Assembly: GCA_032768795.1 (NCBI GenBank)
Contig: CP136492.1
Location: 682,001-746,000 of the forward strand
DNA: 64,000 nt
Direction: 5' to 3'
Source of the DNA: Tremella fuciformis
Taxonomy: Eukaryota; Basidiomycota; Tremellomycetes; Tremellales; Tremellaceae
The notes under the pieces are model-generated. The model made no database searches. It saw nothing but the letters and a program-made list of their open reading frames with translations, and was not told the origin of the DNA. Shown one piece after another: positions 1 to 9,854 of the stretch (the first letter of the stretch is position 1; each line of letters begins with the position of its first letter). The position numbers and the translations under genes were made by a program.

Positions 1-234
1 GAAGTAGTGTGCCTGGACGCATGACGAGGCGTTTCCGCGTTTGCCTTTAGTGGAGCGGGAAGAGTCTGTGATCCGTGCGCCAACCCTGACGTAGCCTCAT
101 TGGCTCACTGCGGTAATCAGTCCGGCGCGTGCACTCCATCGCGGCAAATGTATTTGAAACATGCATGTGAAATATGGTATAGCCGGCAAGGTTTCTGGAG
201 GACTAACTCTGCTGATATGACGAGACACGCCGTA

Positions 235-1407
235 TTACCGCGAAGGCGAAGGAGCACGGGTTGCGAGGTCCGAAAGCCAAGAAGCTTCCCAACAATTCTC
301 CATGTAGTGGTCCTTGTATTTTCGTTCTTCACGCCGCTTGATGTGTGTGGCCTGCATGGGAATCATCTGAGGCTCCCTAGACCTTGGACTTGGTCTACGA
401 CGAGCTGTGCTTGAAGCTCGTTGGGGAGCGCTCTGGGCCGGCAGATCTCCCGAGGGGGTCGAATCGGACAACACAGGGAGGTATGCCATGCTCCTCCTGA
501 AGTCGCGCCAGACATCTAGAGCATGCTCTGTGTCTTCGGGACTGAGAGGTGTCGTGTCTGCGACTCCAAGGGAAGCAGTCTCATCACGCACAGCCCCAAT
601 CATGGTCGTCAGCCGCGCCCGTTGGTCGCGGGAGAGCTGGTATTGTCCGGCTTCAAACAATTTTGCATCAAGATGTGAGTAGTACAGTGCCATGGTCCCG
701 CGATCGACGGTCCCAGGCTTCCGAAGATGCTTTATCACTGTGTCGCCGAGATGCATCGCGGTGTAGTGCTCGCCTTTTTGGGCCAAGTTGTCTCGGCTGA
801 AGGATCGGTGTTCGGGAGCACGTTCCGAGAAAGACGCCCGGCGATGTTGAGCCCGGCCGAGTTGAAGGCTTGGCCCCGTCTGGTCGGGGTACTGCCAATA
901 GTACTGGTCTCGAGGAGTCTGTCCTCGACCCCTTCGGACGGGTGAAGCCGGCCATGAGCCGGGTTGACTGTGATACGTGGTTCTTAAACTGCTAGTGCGC
1001 AATTTTGACGAGCTGCCCGTATTCGTGATGGTCGGGTCCTTGGGGGCCTGAAGTTCAGGAAACAGCGTGTCGGAATACGCATCAGATCCTCTCCTGCTTG
1101 AGTGGGCTGAACGAGCAGTACTGCCGCCACTGCTTCCCCTGGAGCGCACAGAGGCTGCGGGTGACACGAATCTTCCCTTAAGGCGCTCCCTTTGTTCGTA
1201 CTCTTCGGAGCCTGGCTGCAGTGGTCTGGACGCGTAGAGGAGCGATGGACTGGTCCCATATGTGTCAAGACCCTCCGGGTCAGCAGACAGAGGCGACTTC
1301 TTGGCAGAAGAGGACCGAGGACCGGTGATTTCAACGACGGGAATCTCGGCAAAAGGGGGTATAGTCGAGCCTTTATAAAAATTGGACCTGTCGCCTGGTG
1401 GACTCAT
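235..1407 (-). CDS. Uncharacterised low-complexity protein, tandem family member 1
   Basis: This is a single uninterrupted 390-codon frame with an ATG start. I do not recognise the product. The first two thirds are Ser/Pro/Arg-rich and look disordered, with a short aromatic stretch DQYYWQY near residue 165. The C-terminal third is predicted helical and contains HALDVWRDFRRSM, followed by a basic RS-like tail. The same layout (disordered N-terminus, helical block with a Trp motif, basic tail) occurs in the next three minus-strand genes, so I infer a diverged tandem family. No signal peptide or membrane segment is visible. The absence of introns contrasts with the intron-rich genes elsewhere in the window. 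The extreme C-terminus could differ if a short intron exists there. Function unknown. Confidence 0.6.
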   Translation of the reverse strand: MSPPGDRSNFYKGSTIPPFAEIPVVEITGPRSSSAKKSPLSADPEGLDTYGTSPSLLYASRPLQPGSEEYEQRERLKGRFVSPAASVRSRGSSGGSTARSAHSSRRGSDAYSDTLFPELQAPKDPTITNTGSSSKLRTSSLRTTYHSQPGSWPASPVRRGRGQTPRDQYYWQYPDQTGPSLQLGRAQHRRASFSERAPEHRSFSRDNLAQKGEHYTAMHLGDTVIKHLRKPGTVDRGTMALYYSHLDAKLFEAGQYQLSRDQRARLTTMIGAVRDETASLGVADTTPLSPEDTEHALDVWRDFRRSMAYLPVLSDSTPSGDLPAQSAPQRASSTARRRPSPRSREPQMIPMQATHIKRREERKYKDHYMENCWEASWLSDLATRAPSPSR

Positions 1408-1867
1408 GCTGGGCTGACTCTGGACGTGTAACAGTCAGGGGGATAGTGTCGCCAGGGTTATGACGAAATACTATGTGACCAACAAGCTCTGGACGTCTAC
1501 GCCTTTGTACTCTCACAAACGACGCTTCGCGGCGTGAGTGATGTCGAGTGGCGCTTCGAACAAGGGAAGCAGCTCGCCAGGCTTCTGCTTTGGCCGCCTC
1601 GCTATCACAAGGCATTCAAGGAGAGCTTCTGGGTCTGAAAATTCGTCTTTCGTGGTCGATCTTACAGGCGCCTGCCATCTCCACTGAGTGAGCAGCATAA
1701 AGGTCTCGAACAATACGCTTGCGAATGAGATCCAGCATGCCCCACATCAGGCTGACGGCCACCGACTAAGCGAGACATTTGCATATGGGCATATACTGAC
1801 AGGATATATACACATGACGTGCGACGAACATTATAACTCTGGAGATTGAGTAGCTCCGGCAACGTCT
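1408..1867. other. Intergenic, upstream of family member 1
   Basis: No supported gene. An AT-rich stretch around 1780-1825 contains a GATATATA sequence that could serve as a TATA element for the gene to its left, but it lies about 400 bases from that start codon, so this is weak. Confidence 0.4.
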
Positions 1868-2851
1868 TCACTCTGGGAAATTTGAGCGAAGCGTGAAGGG
1901 AAGCGCCCCACCTCTCCTCTCAATGACGGTATCAGGATCGAGCTCAACGCTGAGAGGGCGAGGCTCTCGTCCGTAGCCGCGGCGCTCTGGATTCACAGGG
2001 CGAGGTACCAGATCTCGCGCGCGGTGAGAGCCAGGGGAGTCCAAACTGGTGGATGCTTCGTAGCCCAGCTCACGCAATTTCGAGTTGAAATCGCCGTGGA
2101 GATTCTCCCAGTAGGCTTTCGCTTCATTCAGGTGATTGTTGCCGCTCTGTTTTCCCGTCTGTCTCAAACTCTCAGCATGTGCGGAGATGGCCCTCGACTT
2201 CGTATCACACCATCTCTCCAGCTGGGAGTCTGGCTGAGAGATTTGCCGGATCTGTTGCAAGATGCCTGCTGCTTTGTTGAGCGCATCACGATTCTTGGAC
2301 TTGCTCGATCGAGATTTAAGTTGTGCCGAGTCCAACCGCCGTGTAGTCAAGGCATACAGGTGTCGAAGCAGCCCTCTAGCCTGTGACTGTGCGGTCTGCG
2401 GAACAGGCATTGAGGATGTCAACATCTGCCCTCCCTCTGTTCCCCCTTCGGCGTAGGGCCCCCTTACGGTAGAAGCAATCGTCGGGGGTGGCGAAGGAGC
2501 GTGGGGAGGCACTGCTCTGCCAGCAGTTTCATGCGTGAAACTTTGAGGGGCGACTGACTGGGACCGATAGGTGGGCGGTCCCCGGAGCCTTCGTACCAGA
2601 GCCGCGTTGTCGATATCGAACATTTGCGAGGACGGGTCATTGTGTTCAGAGTAGTACATATCGTCTGGCCCGGGAGTGGAGACGGGCCAATACGAAGCAC
2701 TCGTGATCGTACTCGCATCCCAACGCGGGGGGTTTTGGTCGGGAGTGGTTGTGGGTCTTCCCTGGGCGTCGTAAAAGCCGTCATCACTCTCGATGGCAGA
2801 GACGCGAGACCGGAACGGCAACATCTGCCGCGAAGAATGCGAGCCTTGCAT
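1868..2851 (-). CDS. Uncharacterised low-complexity protein, tandem family member 2
   Basis: This is a single 327-codon frame from an ATG. It opens with a polar segment containing DDGFYDAQG and DDMYYSEHND, then a Pro/Ser-rich linker. A helical, Lys/Gln-rich block follows (about residues 155-260) and includes EAKAYWENLHGDF, which lines up with the Trp motif of its neighbours. The tail is Arg/Pro-rich. There is no known domain, signal peptide or membrane span. Its orientation, intronless structure and order of segments match the genes on both sides, supporting descent from a tandem duplication followed by rapid divergence. Assignment as a real gene rests on the long open frame and this shared architecture; no function is proposed. 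Confidence 0.6.
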   Translation of the reverse strand: MQGSHSSRQMLPFRSRVSAIESDDGFYDAQGRPTTTPDQNPPRWDASTITSASYWPVSTPGPDDMYYSEHNDPSSQMFDIDNAALVRRLRGPPTYRSQSVAPQSFTHETAGRAVPPHAPSPPPTIASTVRGPYAEGGTEGGQMLTSSMPVPQTAQSQARGLLRHLYALTTRRLDSAQLKSRSSKSKNRDALNKAAGILQQIRQISQPDSQLERWCDTKSRAISAHAESLRQTGKQSGNNHLNEAKAYWENLHGDFNSKLRELGYEASTSLDSPGSHRARDLVPRPVNPERRGYGREPRPLSVELDPDTVIERRGGALPFTLRSNFPE

Positions 2852-3497
2852 ATGAATGCGCTGGATCTACTGTATTTCGATTGACAGCGGATGTTGAGAG
2901 CAAAGCTAAATAACAGAGTCGAGCTGATCACGATGAACAGCGCCCAGCTTGCCTCACTCAGTATCTTATACGCAACGAGATCCCCATGAAGCAGCAAGAC
3001 CTGGCGTGGCCTGAACATGGCTGTAAAGGAGGACGGCACCGGTCGCTGAACAGCTCCGAAGGTTTGCAAATACTTCTTTTGTGCAGATTCGACCGTGTCA
3101 AAGGAAGATTGCGAAGGCATCCCGAGATCTGTTCTCGTCGCATGACAACCACAGCTATACCCAGAGTTTCATGATCGGCTTGGCCCCTGCTCTTCCGCTG
3201 CTCTTCAACCAAGACCTCCCTCGTCTCACACAGATGCGGATTGAGCTTTCAGGGGGAAGAACCCTCACACTAACGGCGGCCCGTGGCGCGATATAAATCA
3301 TGTCATGCCCGGGAAGTGGCGATCTCGATACGAGCATTACACACTCCGAAGATGGTAAGCCCGCATGAGAGTTTTCAACAGAACATTGGGTCTCACACAA
3401 CAAGGAACGGTTGAGTGCGGGTGGGTCACACAACAGTACGGATCGGGGCTCGGTACTGTACATGTATTCCAGACTTCTGATCTGGCTAAGCTCAAAT
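2852..3497. other. Intergenic between family members 2 and 3
   Basis: No gene is supported. A minus-strand frame at about 2885-3120 encodes a stretch with one hydrophobic, membrane-like segment, but its frame runs out of phase into the neighbouring gene and no clean splice joins it to anything. It could be an upstream exon or a decayed remnant. Confidence 0.35.
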
Positions 3498-4670
3498 TTA
3501 AAACTTCTCAATGTATGCGTATGTCGCCGTCTCGGGTCCATCTTCGTCTTCCCGAGGAGCCCGCCTGCTTGTCGAGCCTGATCTCGATCTGCGTCGCGTG
3601 TGTGACGAGGATCGACGTTTACCGGAATCTGCATTTGGGTCTTGGTAAGAATCGGGCGGATTGGCTTGCGAGTCGCTCAACGCTGGCTGGGCCAAAGAGT
3701 ATTTGTCAATGATCTGCTTGAACTCATCCCAGATATGCTTAGCAGCTTTTATATGTTCCGCTGTCAAGACACCCGGTTCGGACCCTCTTAGCTCTAAGGT
3801 CTGCTTTGTGGCAATTTCCGTGATACGTTCCAGGTCTTGTCGAGCTTTATCATCCAAGTCCGAGTCTTCGCCAGCCCTCGTCAGGGTTCCTCCAAGTTTG
3901 ATAAACTCCATCTCCAAGTCTAAGCCTTTCATGGCTGCAGCCTGATTAATCAGAGCGTAAGCTGCCAAGCTTTCATAGGTCTCCAATTGACCGATTACCC
4001 TGTTAATCTGTTTGGACGCTCTCTCGAGAAGGGCCATTGCCGTTGCTTCCCCGGAGCTCCGAGATCCGTGCGAGCTCCCCCGGTGTGCAGGACGTCCTGA
4101 CGAGTTGCGCCGACTCGTCGAGGGAAGTCTGTAGTAGTAATCATCTCTGAGCGCCGCGCCGTCTTGTCTTGCGGCCTCGGGATGCTGTGGAAACGAGTAC
4201 CGATCGGGGGTACGAACATTGGGCCGGCCGCGAGTGGCCGGCGAATTCCTCCCCGAGACCGGGATGTCGAGGGAGGATGTTCTGTGATGCGGCGACCTGC
4301 CCGAAGGGGAGCGTCGCGGGCTGGGAGAGTCGGTCTGAAGAGTCTGAAGAGGGGACAACGGCTCTTGGACGACCGACCTCTGAGAACCCGCACTGCTCGA
4401 GCCATGGGAACTGCGGGGGGAACGGGGAGAGCCGGGAGAGCTATCCCCGAGACGTTGGGCGAGTCTGTTCATATCAGGCCCAGAGCCGTCTTGGCTGTCC
4501 CAATACTGTCGGGGCGTGAATGGGGCTGGAAACTCTCCATATTCGTGGGATCGGCGAGCCTCCCTGAGCTCTTCGATCGGTACTGTGTTCACGGTGATGG
4601 AGACTCGCCTGTAGGATGAACGCGATCGAGAACCAGACTCGTGATGCTCGTTATCCTCGGGATAGACCAT
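3498..4670 (-). CDS. Uncharacterised low-complexity protein, tandem family member 3
   Basis: This is a single 390-codon frame with an ATG start and the clearest member of the array. Residues 1-200 are Ser/Arg/Pro-rich and disordered and contain DDYYYRLPST, close to DQYYWQY in member 1. Residues 205-330 form a helical block of alternating hydrophobic and charged residues ending in AAKHIWDEFKQII, which aligns with HALDVWRDFRRSM of member 1. The tail is an Arg/Ser repeat-like basic segment (RRSRSGSTSRR). Together these suggest an intracellular, possibly nucleic-acid or RS-network protein, but that is inference from composition only. Function unknown. Confidence 0.62.
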   Translation of the reverse strand: MVYPEDNEHHESGSRSRSSYRRVSITVNTVPIEELREARRSHEYGEFPAPFTPRQYWDSQDGSGPDMNRLAQRLGDSSPGSPRSPRSSHGSSSAGSQRSVVQEPLSPLQTLQTDSPSPRRSPSGRSPHHRTSSLDIPVSGRNSPATRGRPNVRTPDRYSFPQHPEAARQDGAALRDDYYYRLPSTSRRNSSGRPAHRGSSHGSRSSGEATAMALLERASKQINRVIGQLETYESLAAYALINQAAAMKGLDLEMEFIKLGGTLTRAGEDSDLDDKARQDLERITEIATKQTLELRGSEPGVLTAEHIKAAKHIWDEFKQIIDKYSLAQPALSDSQANPPDSYQDPNADSGKRRSSSHTRRRSRSGSTSRRAPREDEDGPETATYAYIEKF

Positions 4671-5081
4671 GAGGGTGTTCTAACGTGCGTAGCAAGAATA
4701 CTGTTTGTAAAGAGTGCAATTGGAAGAGAATAAAGTGCAGAAGCGACATTTACAGGCCGTCTCAGCTTTTAACCCAAAGAACCCAAGTGGCAAATTCAAA
4801 TGAGACGATCGTTAGCCCTTTCTCTGCGAGCCTTCTTTCTTTGCAAACTCGTCACCGAGCGGCGGTCAAAGGGAGAATCAAGGCCTCGACCTCTGACGTT
4901 GGACAGACAGCCGCTTCGTTCTCGCTGAGTCGAGAAGTACGACGAATCGTGTCTCATAGGAGTAAGAGAAAGGTGCATGAACGAAACGCTAAAATGCATA
5001 TTCCACATAAGTATGGGTGGGGATTGGGCAAGTCAGGCTCTTGCATGAGGCGGCGGAGACAAGGGGGCAACCTCCTCGGGC
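4671..5081. other. Intergenic between family members 3 and 4
   Basis: About 410 bases without a supported coding region. The right part presumably holds the 3' end of member 4 and the left part the promoter of member 3. No distinct motif was recognised. Confidence 0.4.
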
Positions 5082-5990
5082 TCACCCCCTCTCAGCTCCT
5101 GTGAATCGATAGGGCACACCCCCATGCTGCGTCGTGATCGTTTTACCTGGCCTCAGGACTCGATCATGTGAGTGATGGTCCTGTGATGGATAGGTTCCTT
5201 CCGGGGTGGTGAAGCCGCGTGTGTCTGCGAAATTGCCTGAACGACTCCTGTCGGCTGGTGCACCAGTGGGTTCATCCTCGGCGACGTTTCGCATCTCAGC
5301 TTTCCGCTTTTTACGCCAAGCTGACACATTTGAATGGAGCGTCCTCCATAGCTGCGTCTCGTCTTTCATATCCTTCGCTTCATACGGTTGATCCCCATCC
5401 CTTCGCATTTCACCAGTGCCATAAAGTAACTGATATTGAAGGTGGCTCTCTTCACGGTCGAGCGCGATCACGGAAGGATCATTGCTGTGAACGAGACTCA
5501 GCAATTCACTCATTGCCCACTGAAACGCCGTTTTCGACGATTCCCGTTTCTGCTTGTCGGCCATGCGGCCGCCGATCGTGGCTTGCGCTTGATCTTTAGC
5601 GACATCGGCTATGTGCCGAAGGAGATCTGCGGTAGAGTCTCCTGTTGAACGCCGCATGGGGGTGGGAGGCTCAGCTGGTCCGGCGTCAGCATCAGAATGC
5701 TGTGCCTCGGAACCAGAGAGATCCGGGTATGTGACTTCCGAAGGCGCTCGAAGGAGCCCAGCTTCTGTCGTATCATTGTTCTCTGCGTCATCCACAATCA
5801 TGGTAACATGGCCACGTATCAGTCGCCGAGTGGATGGTTCAGGTTCTGCCGTATCATCGGAATCCTTGTCGATATGTGTGGGCGCGGGCATGGGAACATG
5901 GCCACGCTTGTATTGGGGCGGGGCTGTGCCCTCAGGCTGCGTCGTAGATAGCCTCCTTGAATGCCCCGTGGTCTGCCTCGTGGAGTGCAT
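5082..5990 (-). CDS. Uncharacterised low-complexity protein, tandem family member 4
   Basis: The open frame extends upstream to 6053 without an ATG, so the first in-frame ATG at 5990 is taken (302 codons). The N-terminal half is polar and carries a near-duplicated element, RGHVPMP and RGHVTMI, about 30 residues apart. The C-terminal half is charged and helical, with DETQLWRTLHSNV in the position of the Trp motif of the other members, followed by a basic stretch. This is the most divergent of the four genes and its membership rests mainly on position, strand, lack of introns and overall architecture. No known domain and no proposed function. Confidence 0.52.
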   Translation of the reverse strand: MHSTRQTTGHSRRLSTTQPEGTAPPQYKRGHVPMPAPTHIDKDSDDTAEPEPSTRRLIRGHVTMIVDDAENNDTTEAGLLRAPSEVTYPDLSGSEAQHSDADAGPAEPPTPMRRSTGDSTADLLRHIADVAKDQAQATIGGRMADKQKRESSKTAFQWAMSELLSLVHSNDPSVIALDREESHLQYQLLYGTGEMRRDGDQPYEAKDMKDETQLWRTLHSNVSAWRKKRKAEMRNVAEDEPTGAPADRSRSGNFADTRGFTTPEGTYPSQDHHSHDRVLRPGKTITTQHGGVPYRFTGAERG

Positions 5991-6486
5991 CGTAAATGAT
6001 TCGAGTGAGATGACAGGTGGTATCTTCGATGTGCAGTGCGATGCGCCAAACAAATGGAGGCTACGATGCTCGCCAAGGACTTGTCCTGGTTAGCAGCAGT
6101 ATTTATGCGCAGGTTTGAAACTTTAAGTATATCAGGAATGCTTCTTTGGGGCAAGGCCATAAGACCAGGCTCGCCTCCGAAGGCTCCGATGCATTGCAAA
6201 TACGTCACTTAGCTCGAGATTGCTCGTGGAGCTCGTCAAAGGGCAGGAGCGAGTCCCTTTGCGCGAGAAAACTCGGCTTCGCAAGGCCTGGAACTCATGC
6301 GCAGATACTCGAGATGCTCAGGAGCAAAGACCCGTCGAGCCTTTCATGGCCGGTCGACTTCGTGCTTCAGAACTACTTTGTGCTGAGGAGCACTCGAAGG
6401 AGCGTCCAGAATCATTGGCAAGATTCTGCCCTCTGCTCGGCTGGTCCAGTCCTGAGAAGGCGAACCTCTCCGTGCGCCGACCTCGC
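5991..6486. other. Intergenic, end of tandem array
   Basis: About 500 bases between the last tandem-family gene and the cysteine synthase-like gene. It presumably carries the promoter of the former and the 3' untranslated region of the latter. No further feature is seen. Confidence 0.4.
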
Positions 6487-8307
6487 TTACGATCCGAGGA
6501 TGATGTCGATAAGACTCGTGTCGATCGTCAAGCCATTTTCAGAAAGGTAAGCGTCCGACCAGAATTTATTCTGATGGCGTGCGCCAGAATCGCACCTGTG
6601 GTCAGCGCGCCTTCGCGAGGTCCGTCCTGCCTCCCCACTTACAGAATGGTCGCGATCCGCGAACCTCTGCCCAGCCGCTTGGCCAATCGGACGCATGCAA
6701 CGAGGTTGCAGGCGCTCGAAGATCCGAGGAAGAGGCCGTCATGCTCAACGAGATACCGGGACATGGCAATCGCTTCGGCGTCTGAGACCCGGTATGCGTC
6801 ATCGATGATGTCTAGACCGGTGGCGAAGTTGTGCGTGATCCGATTAATGCCGATACCTTCAACAACGGTGTCGACTTGATGACGACGCTTGGAGCCTTCC
6901 TTCTCCTGGTGGTCGTACATGACGTTGAAGCGCACTTTGTTGAACAGACCAGAGCCTTCTGGTGAGCTCATGCTGAAACGCTTCGAAACTTGCAGCCCAC
7001 CTTGTGGATCTGACAGGACGACGCTGACTTCGGGCAAGTGGTCCTTCAAGTATCTGCCGACCCCTGTGATCGTTCCTCCGGTCCCTGCCCCAGAGACGAA
7101 TGCATCGAGACGCCCACCCGCTTGTCGCAATATCTCCGGGCCGGTGCCGTTGTAATGCGCCTGCCAGTTGCTCTCATTCTCGAATTGATCGGCGAAGAAT
7201 CCACGAGGCTTTCGGTCGAAGGCATCGGGAAAGAATGATCCAGCGATGCTGGCGGGAGTCAGCGCAGAGGTGGCCGAGGACAAATGCTGAGCCTCTGCCG
7301 GCGAGGCGTCTGTTGTGACAACCACATCATCGTCCCGGCTGAGTCGTGCGTCAAGTTTGCCGTCTGTGATCTCGACTTGGCCAAATTCCTGCGCTCGTTT
7401 CCTTGCGAGATTCTGCGCTTTAGCCTAGACAGCTCGAAGTATGCAAGACTCACCACGAACTGCTTCTCGTCCACGATGCTCACTTTCACTTGAGCTTTCA
7501 AAGCATCCTGACCCGGGGACATTCTCACCTGGCCGCACTCGCTCCACCGTAGCACCGAGCTTCTCAAGCACGTTGACCTTGTCGATAGCTACGTCGTCCG
7601 GCATGACGATGACAGTGTCGTACCCCCTGCAGCATAAGCCCGGTTGATAGCAATCTTCCGAATTGCTCACTTTGCCTTGCCTACTGTTGCTAGCGAAATG
7701 CCAGTGCTGCCGACTGTACCTTCGAAGAGCACCGAGCCTGTGTGAGGATGAAGGAGACCCTGCGACTCCGCGTCCTCGATGACTGATCACTGTCAGTGAG
7801 GGTCCGAGAGTGCAGCAAGGCAGCGTACTTTTCAAGGCTACTCTGTCCTTGACAGATCCGCCAGGATTTAGGAACTAGACGTCAGAGCCACATCGAACTC
7901 CGGACGTGGCGTACCTCTGCTTTCCCCTGGAAGTCAGGATTTGAAGCCTTAGTTGAATGACGGGCTCACCAGTATGTCCACGCCCAGCGCATCGCTCAAG
8001 CTGTTGATCCGGACCAGAGGTGTGTTTCCTGCGATGTCAGACTTTACGTGCGCTTACAGAACGCTAACGGACCAATCAAGCCAATGACCCCGTCCACAAT
8101 CTCATCACTTCTCAGCTCTATGGGTCTAGGCGGGATCCTCGCGATGGCCTTCTTCCTCCTCCACGACTGGGCCAGCAGCGCAAGCGAGGTGGATGAGAGG
8201 GAGAAGGTGATCCCGACCAGCACGCCGAATATGAGGTCGCGAGTGACTTTGTTCGGCGGCCGTATGCGATCCCACCAGTGCTGCGGGACGAGATCGAGCA
8301 GTCCCAT
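6487..8307 (-). CDS. Membrane-anchored cysteine synthase-like PLP enzyme (Mcy1/Cys12 type)
   Basis: This is a multi-exon member of the fold-type II PLP family (cysteine synthase/CBS). The protein starts MGLLDLVPQHWW, has one hydrophobic segment near residue 30 that fits a membrane anchor, then RSDEIVDGVIGLIG joined across an intron to NTPLVRINSL. The PLP-lysine motif PGGSVKDR has its Lys codon at 7848-7850. Downstream are GYDTVIVMPDD, the phosphate loop SGAGTGGTITG and the typical closing segment CDSGARHQNKFWSDAYL. The layout matches the fungal branch that includes yeast Mcy1 (mitochondrial outer membrane) and S. pombe Cys12; whether these make cysteine is not settled for all members. The ATG at 8307 is the first in frame. 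It is divergent from the methionine-salvage gene to the right. Confidence 0.85.
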
Positions 8308-8738
8308 GCTTGTGCGCGTGGATGTGTTGTGCGATTCGTTCACAATCCTCAGCTGGCCAGCATGCAGCTGGACGTCATCCGGGACTTCAGTCGGCGATCG
8401 CCGCTCTTGTCATCTGGAGTCCAGTTCCGCTAGTTCCGTGCTAGGCGCTCGTTGAGTATGCTTCGTTCACTTCGACTGCGCCGTACCGCTGACCCGGGGC
8501 CGTGCTGCATCCTCTGCTTGATCCGAGCTCGCATACGCAGGACAAGCTCAATATTCAAGGAGGACTGTGCGGATCTGCAGCACCGTAATGCACGCACGTG
8601 CAATTGGATCGGGGCTCCGCACGGTGTCGCCTGGAATTTTGGTAGCGTCAACCGAGCTCCGGATGACGTGCTAGACCTTTTCTTGCTTCTCATCTCTACT
8701 GTACCGAGCCGCACGCCGTGCTCCATAGACTAGAAGCC
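8308..8738. promoter_or_regulatory. Shared promoter region of two sulfur-metabolism genes
   Basis: This 431-base gap separates the divergent start codons of the cysteine synthase-like gene and the methylthioribulose-1-phosphate dehydratase gene. It is the only upstream sequence available to either gene at close range. It contains one CACGTG hexamer (8595-8600). Confidence 0.5.
8595..8600. promoter_or_regulatory. CACGTG E-box (candidate Cbf1/bHLH site)
   Basis: A perfect palindromic CACGTG lies between two divergent sulfur-related genes. In yeasts Cbf1 binds this core and recruits Met4 to sulfur genes; transfer of that logic here is inference. One six-base match can occur by chance. Confidence 0.35.
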
Positions 8739-9854
8739 ATGAGCGCAGTGAACGGGCACGGCCGTGGCGGCGCATTCGACGGCAATGCCCCTCCTGCGCC
8801 ACTGAACGGAAACGACCATCCTGCCGGTCGCTCCGAGGCGCTCAACGCAGCTGTGGCGCCCGTCGCAGAGGCGCACAAGGTGGTGCAGCATGCGAAAGAG
8901 GTCATTGAGGCTTCACACGCCGAGCCGGAGGTGAAGCAGGCGGTGGAAGCGGACCTCGAGGACCTCGAGCGTTTGGTTCTCAGCGACGACCCAGAGCACG
9001 TCAGTTGCGCTGCTTCTCAAGCGAAGAAAAGGATGCTCGCTGATGGACGTAGCCTGCGAACCTCATCCCGAGCCTGTGTGCGTCGTTCTACAACCTCGGA
9101 TGGGTCACCGGTACCGGCGGCGGCATCTCCATCCGACACAACGAGCACGTGTACCTCGCGCCCTCTGGCGTGCAGAAAGAGCGTATCTTGCCCGAGCACA
9201 TGTTCGTGCTGCCGTTCGCGCAGTCGTCCGTGCCGAAATCAGGCAGCAAGCGGGACATCCTGCGCGCGCCGAAGAAGGTGGGGCTGAAGGAGAGCGCATG
9301 CACGCCGTTGTTCTGGAACGCCTTCACCATGCGCAAGGCTGGCGCGTGCATCCACACGCACTCGCAGCATGCGGGTGAGGCGGCCTTCGTTCTGGACCGC
9401 GCGGAGCTGATCGCAGTGATGCTGACGCTTCTTCTGGGCCGCGGCGCGAAGAGCTTTCAGATCTCGCATCAGGAGATGATCAAGGGTGTGCGGCTAGGCG
9501 GCGTGGGCAAGACCTTGCGGTTCTTCGATACCCTCGAGGTGCCCATCATTGACAACACGGCGGACGAGGAGGACCTGACGGAGGGCATGGCGCATGTATG
9601 TTGCCAGCTTGCAAGATGTGAGCTTTAGCTGACACACAGGCTATGGAGTCGTACCCGAATGCGCCGGCCATTCTCGTTAGGCGGCACGGGGTTTACGTGT
9701 GGGGTAAGCAGTCTCTAAGTTCTGTTGCAGCATTTGCTTATGCCGAGGCAACACGTGGGAGCAGGCAAAGACACAGGCAGAGTGCCTCGACTACCTGTTC
9801 GAGATTGCCGTCAAGATGCTGCAGAACAAGCTGCCACTGGTCGGAGACGTATGA
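8739..9854 (+). CDS. MDE1: Methylthioribulose-1-phosphate dehydratase
   Basis: This is a class II aldolase-fold enzyme of the methionine salvage pathway. It dehydrates 5-methylthioribulose-1-phosphate and acts in the cytosol. Exons are 8739-8999, 9053-9595, 9640-9703 and 9748-9854, giving 324 residues. The first exon encodes a polar extension of about 85 residues not typical of short homologues. The core begins [11 protein letters not shown] and contains [12 protein letters not shown], the zinc-ligand segment [15 protein letters not shown], and RRHGVYVWG followed by [16 protein letters not shown]. Every exon join is in phase and rebuilds family motifs (for example H|PANLIP and WG|NTWE). It is divergent from the cysteine synthase-like gene, sharing a short promoter with a CACGTG box. 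Confidence 0.92.

Noticed and set aside
2464..3120. Minus-strand frame with a hydrophobic segment upstream of family member 2
   Set aside because: Most of it overlaps member 2 out of phase. The upstream portion (2885-3120) might be an exon or remnant, but no valid splice links it to another exon, so it is not called.
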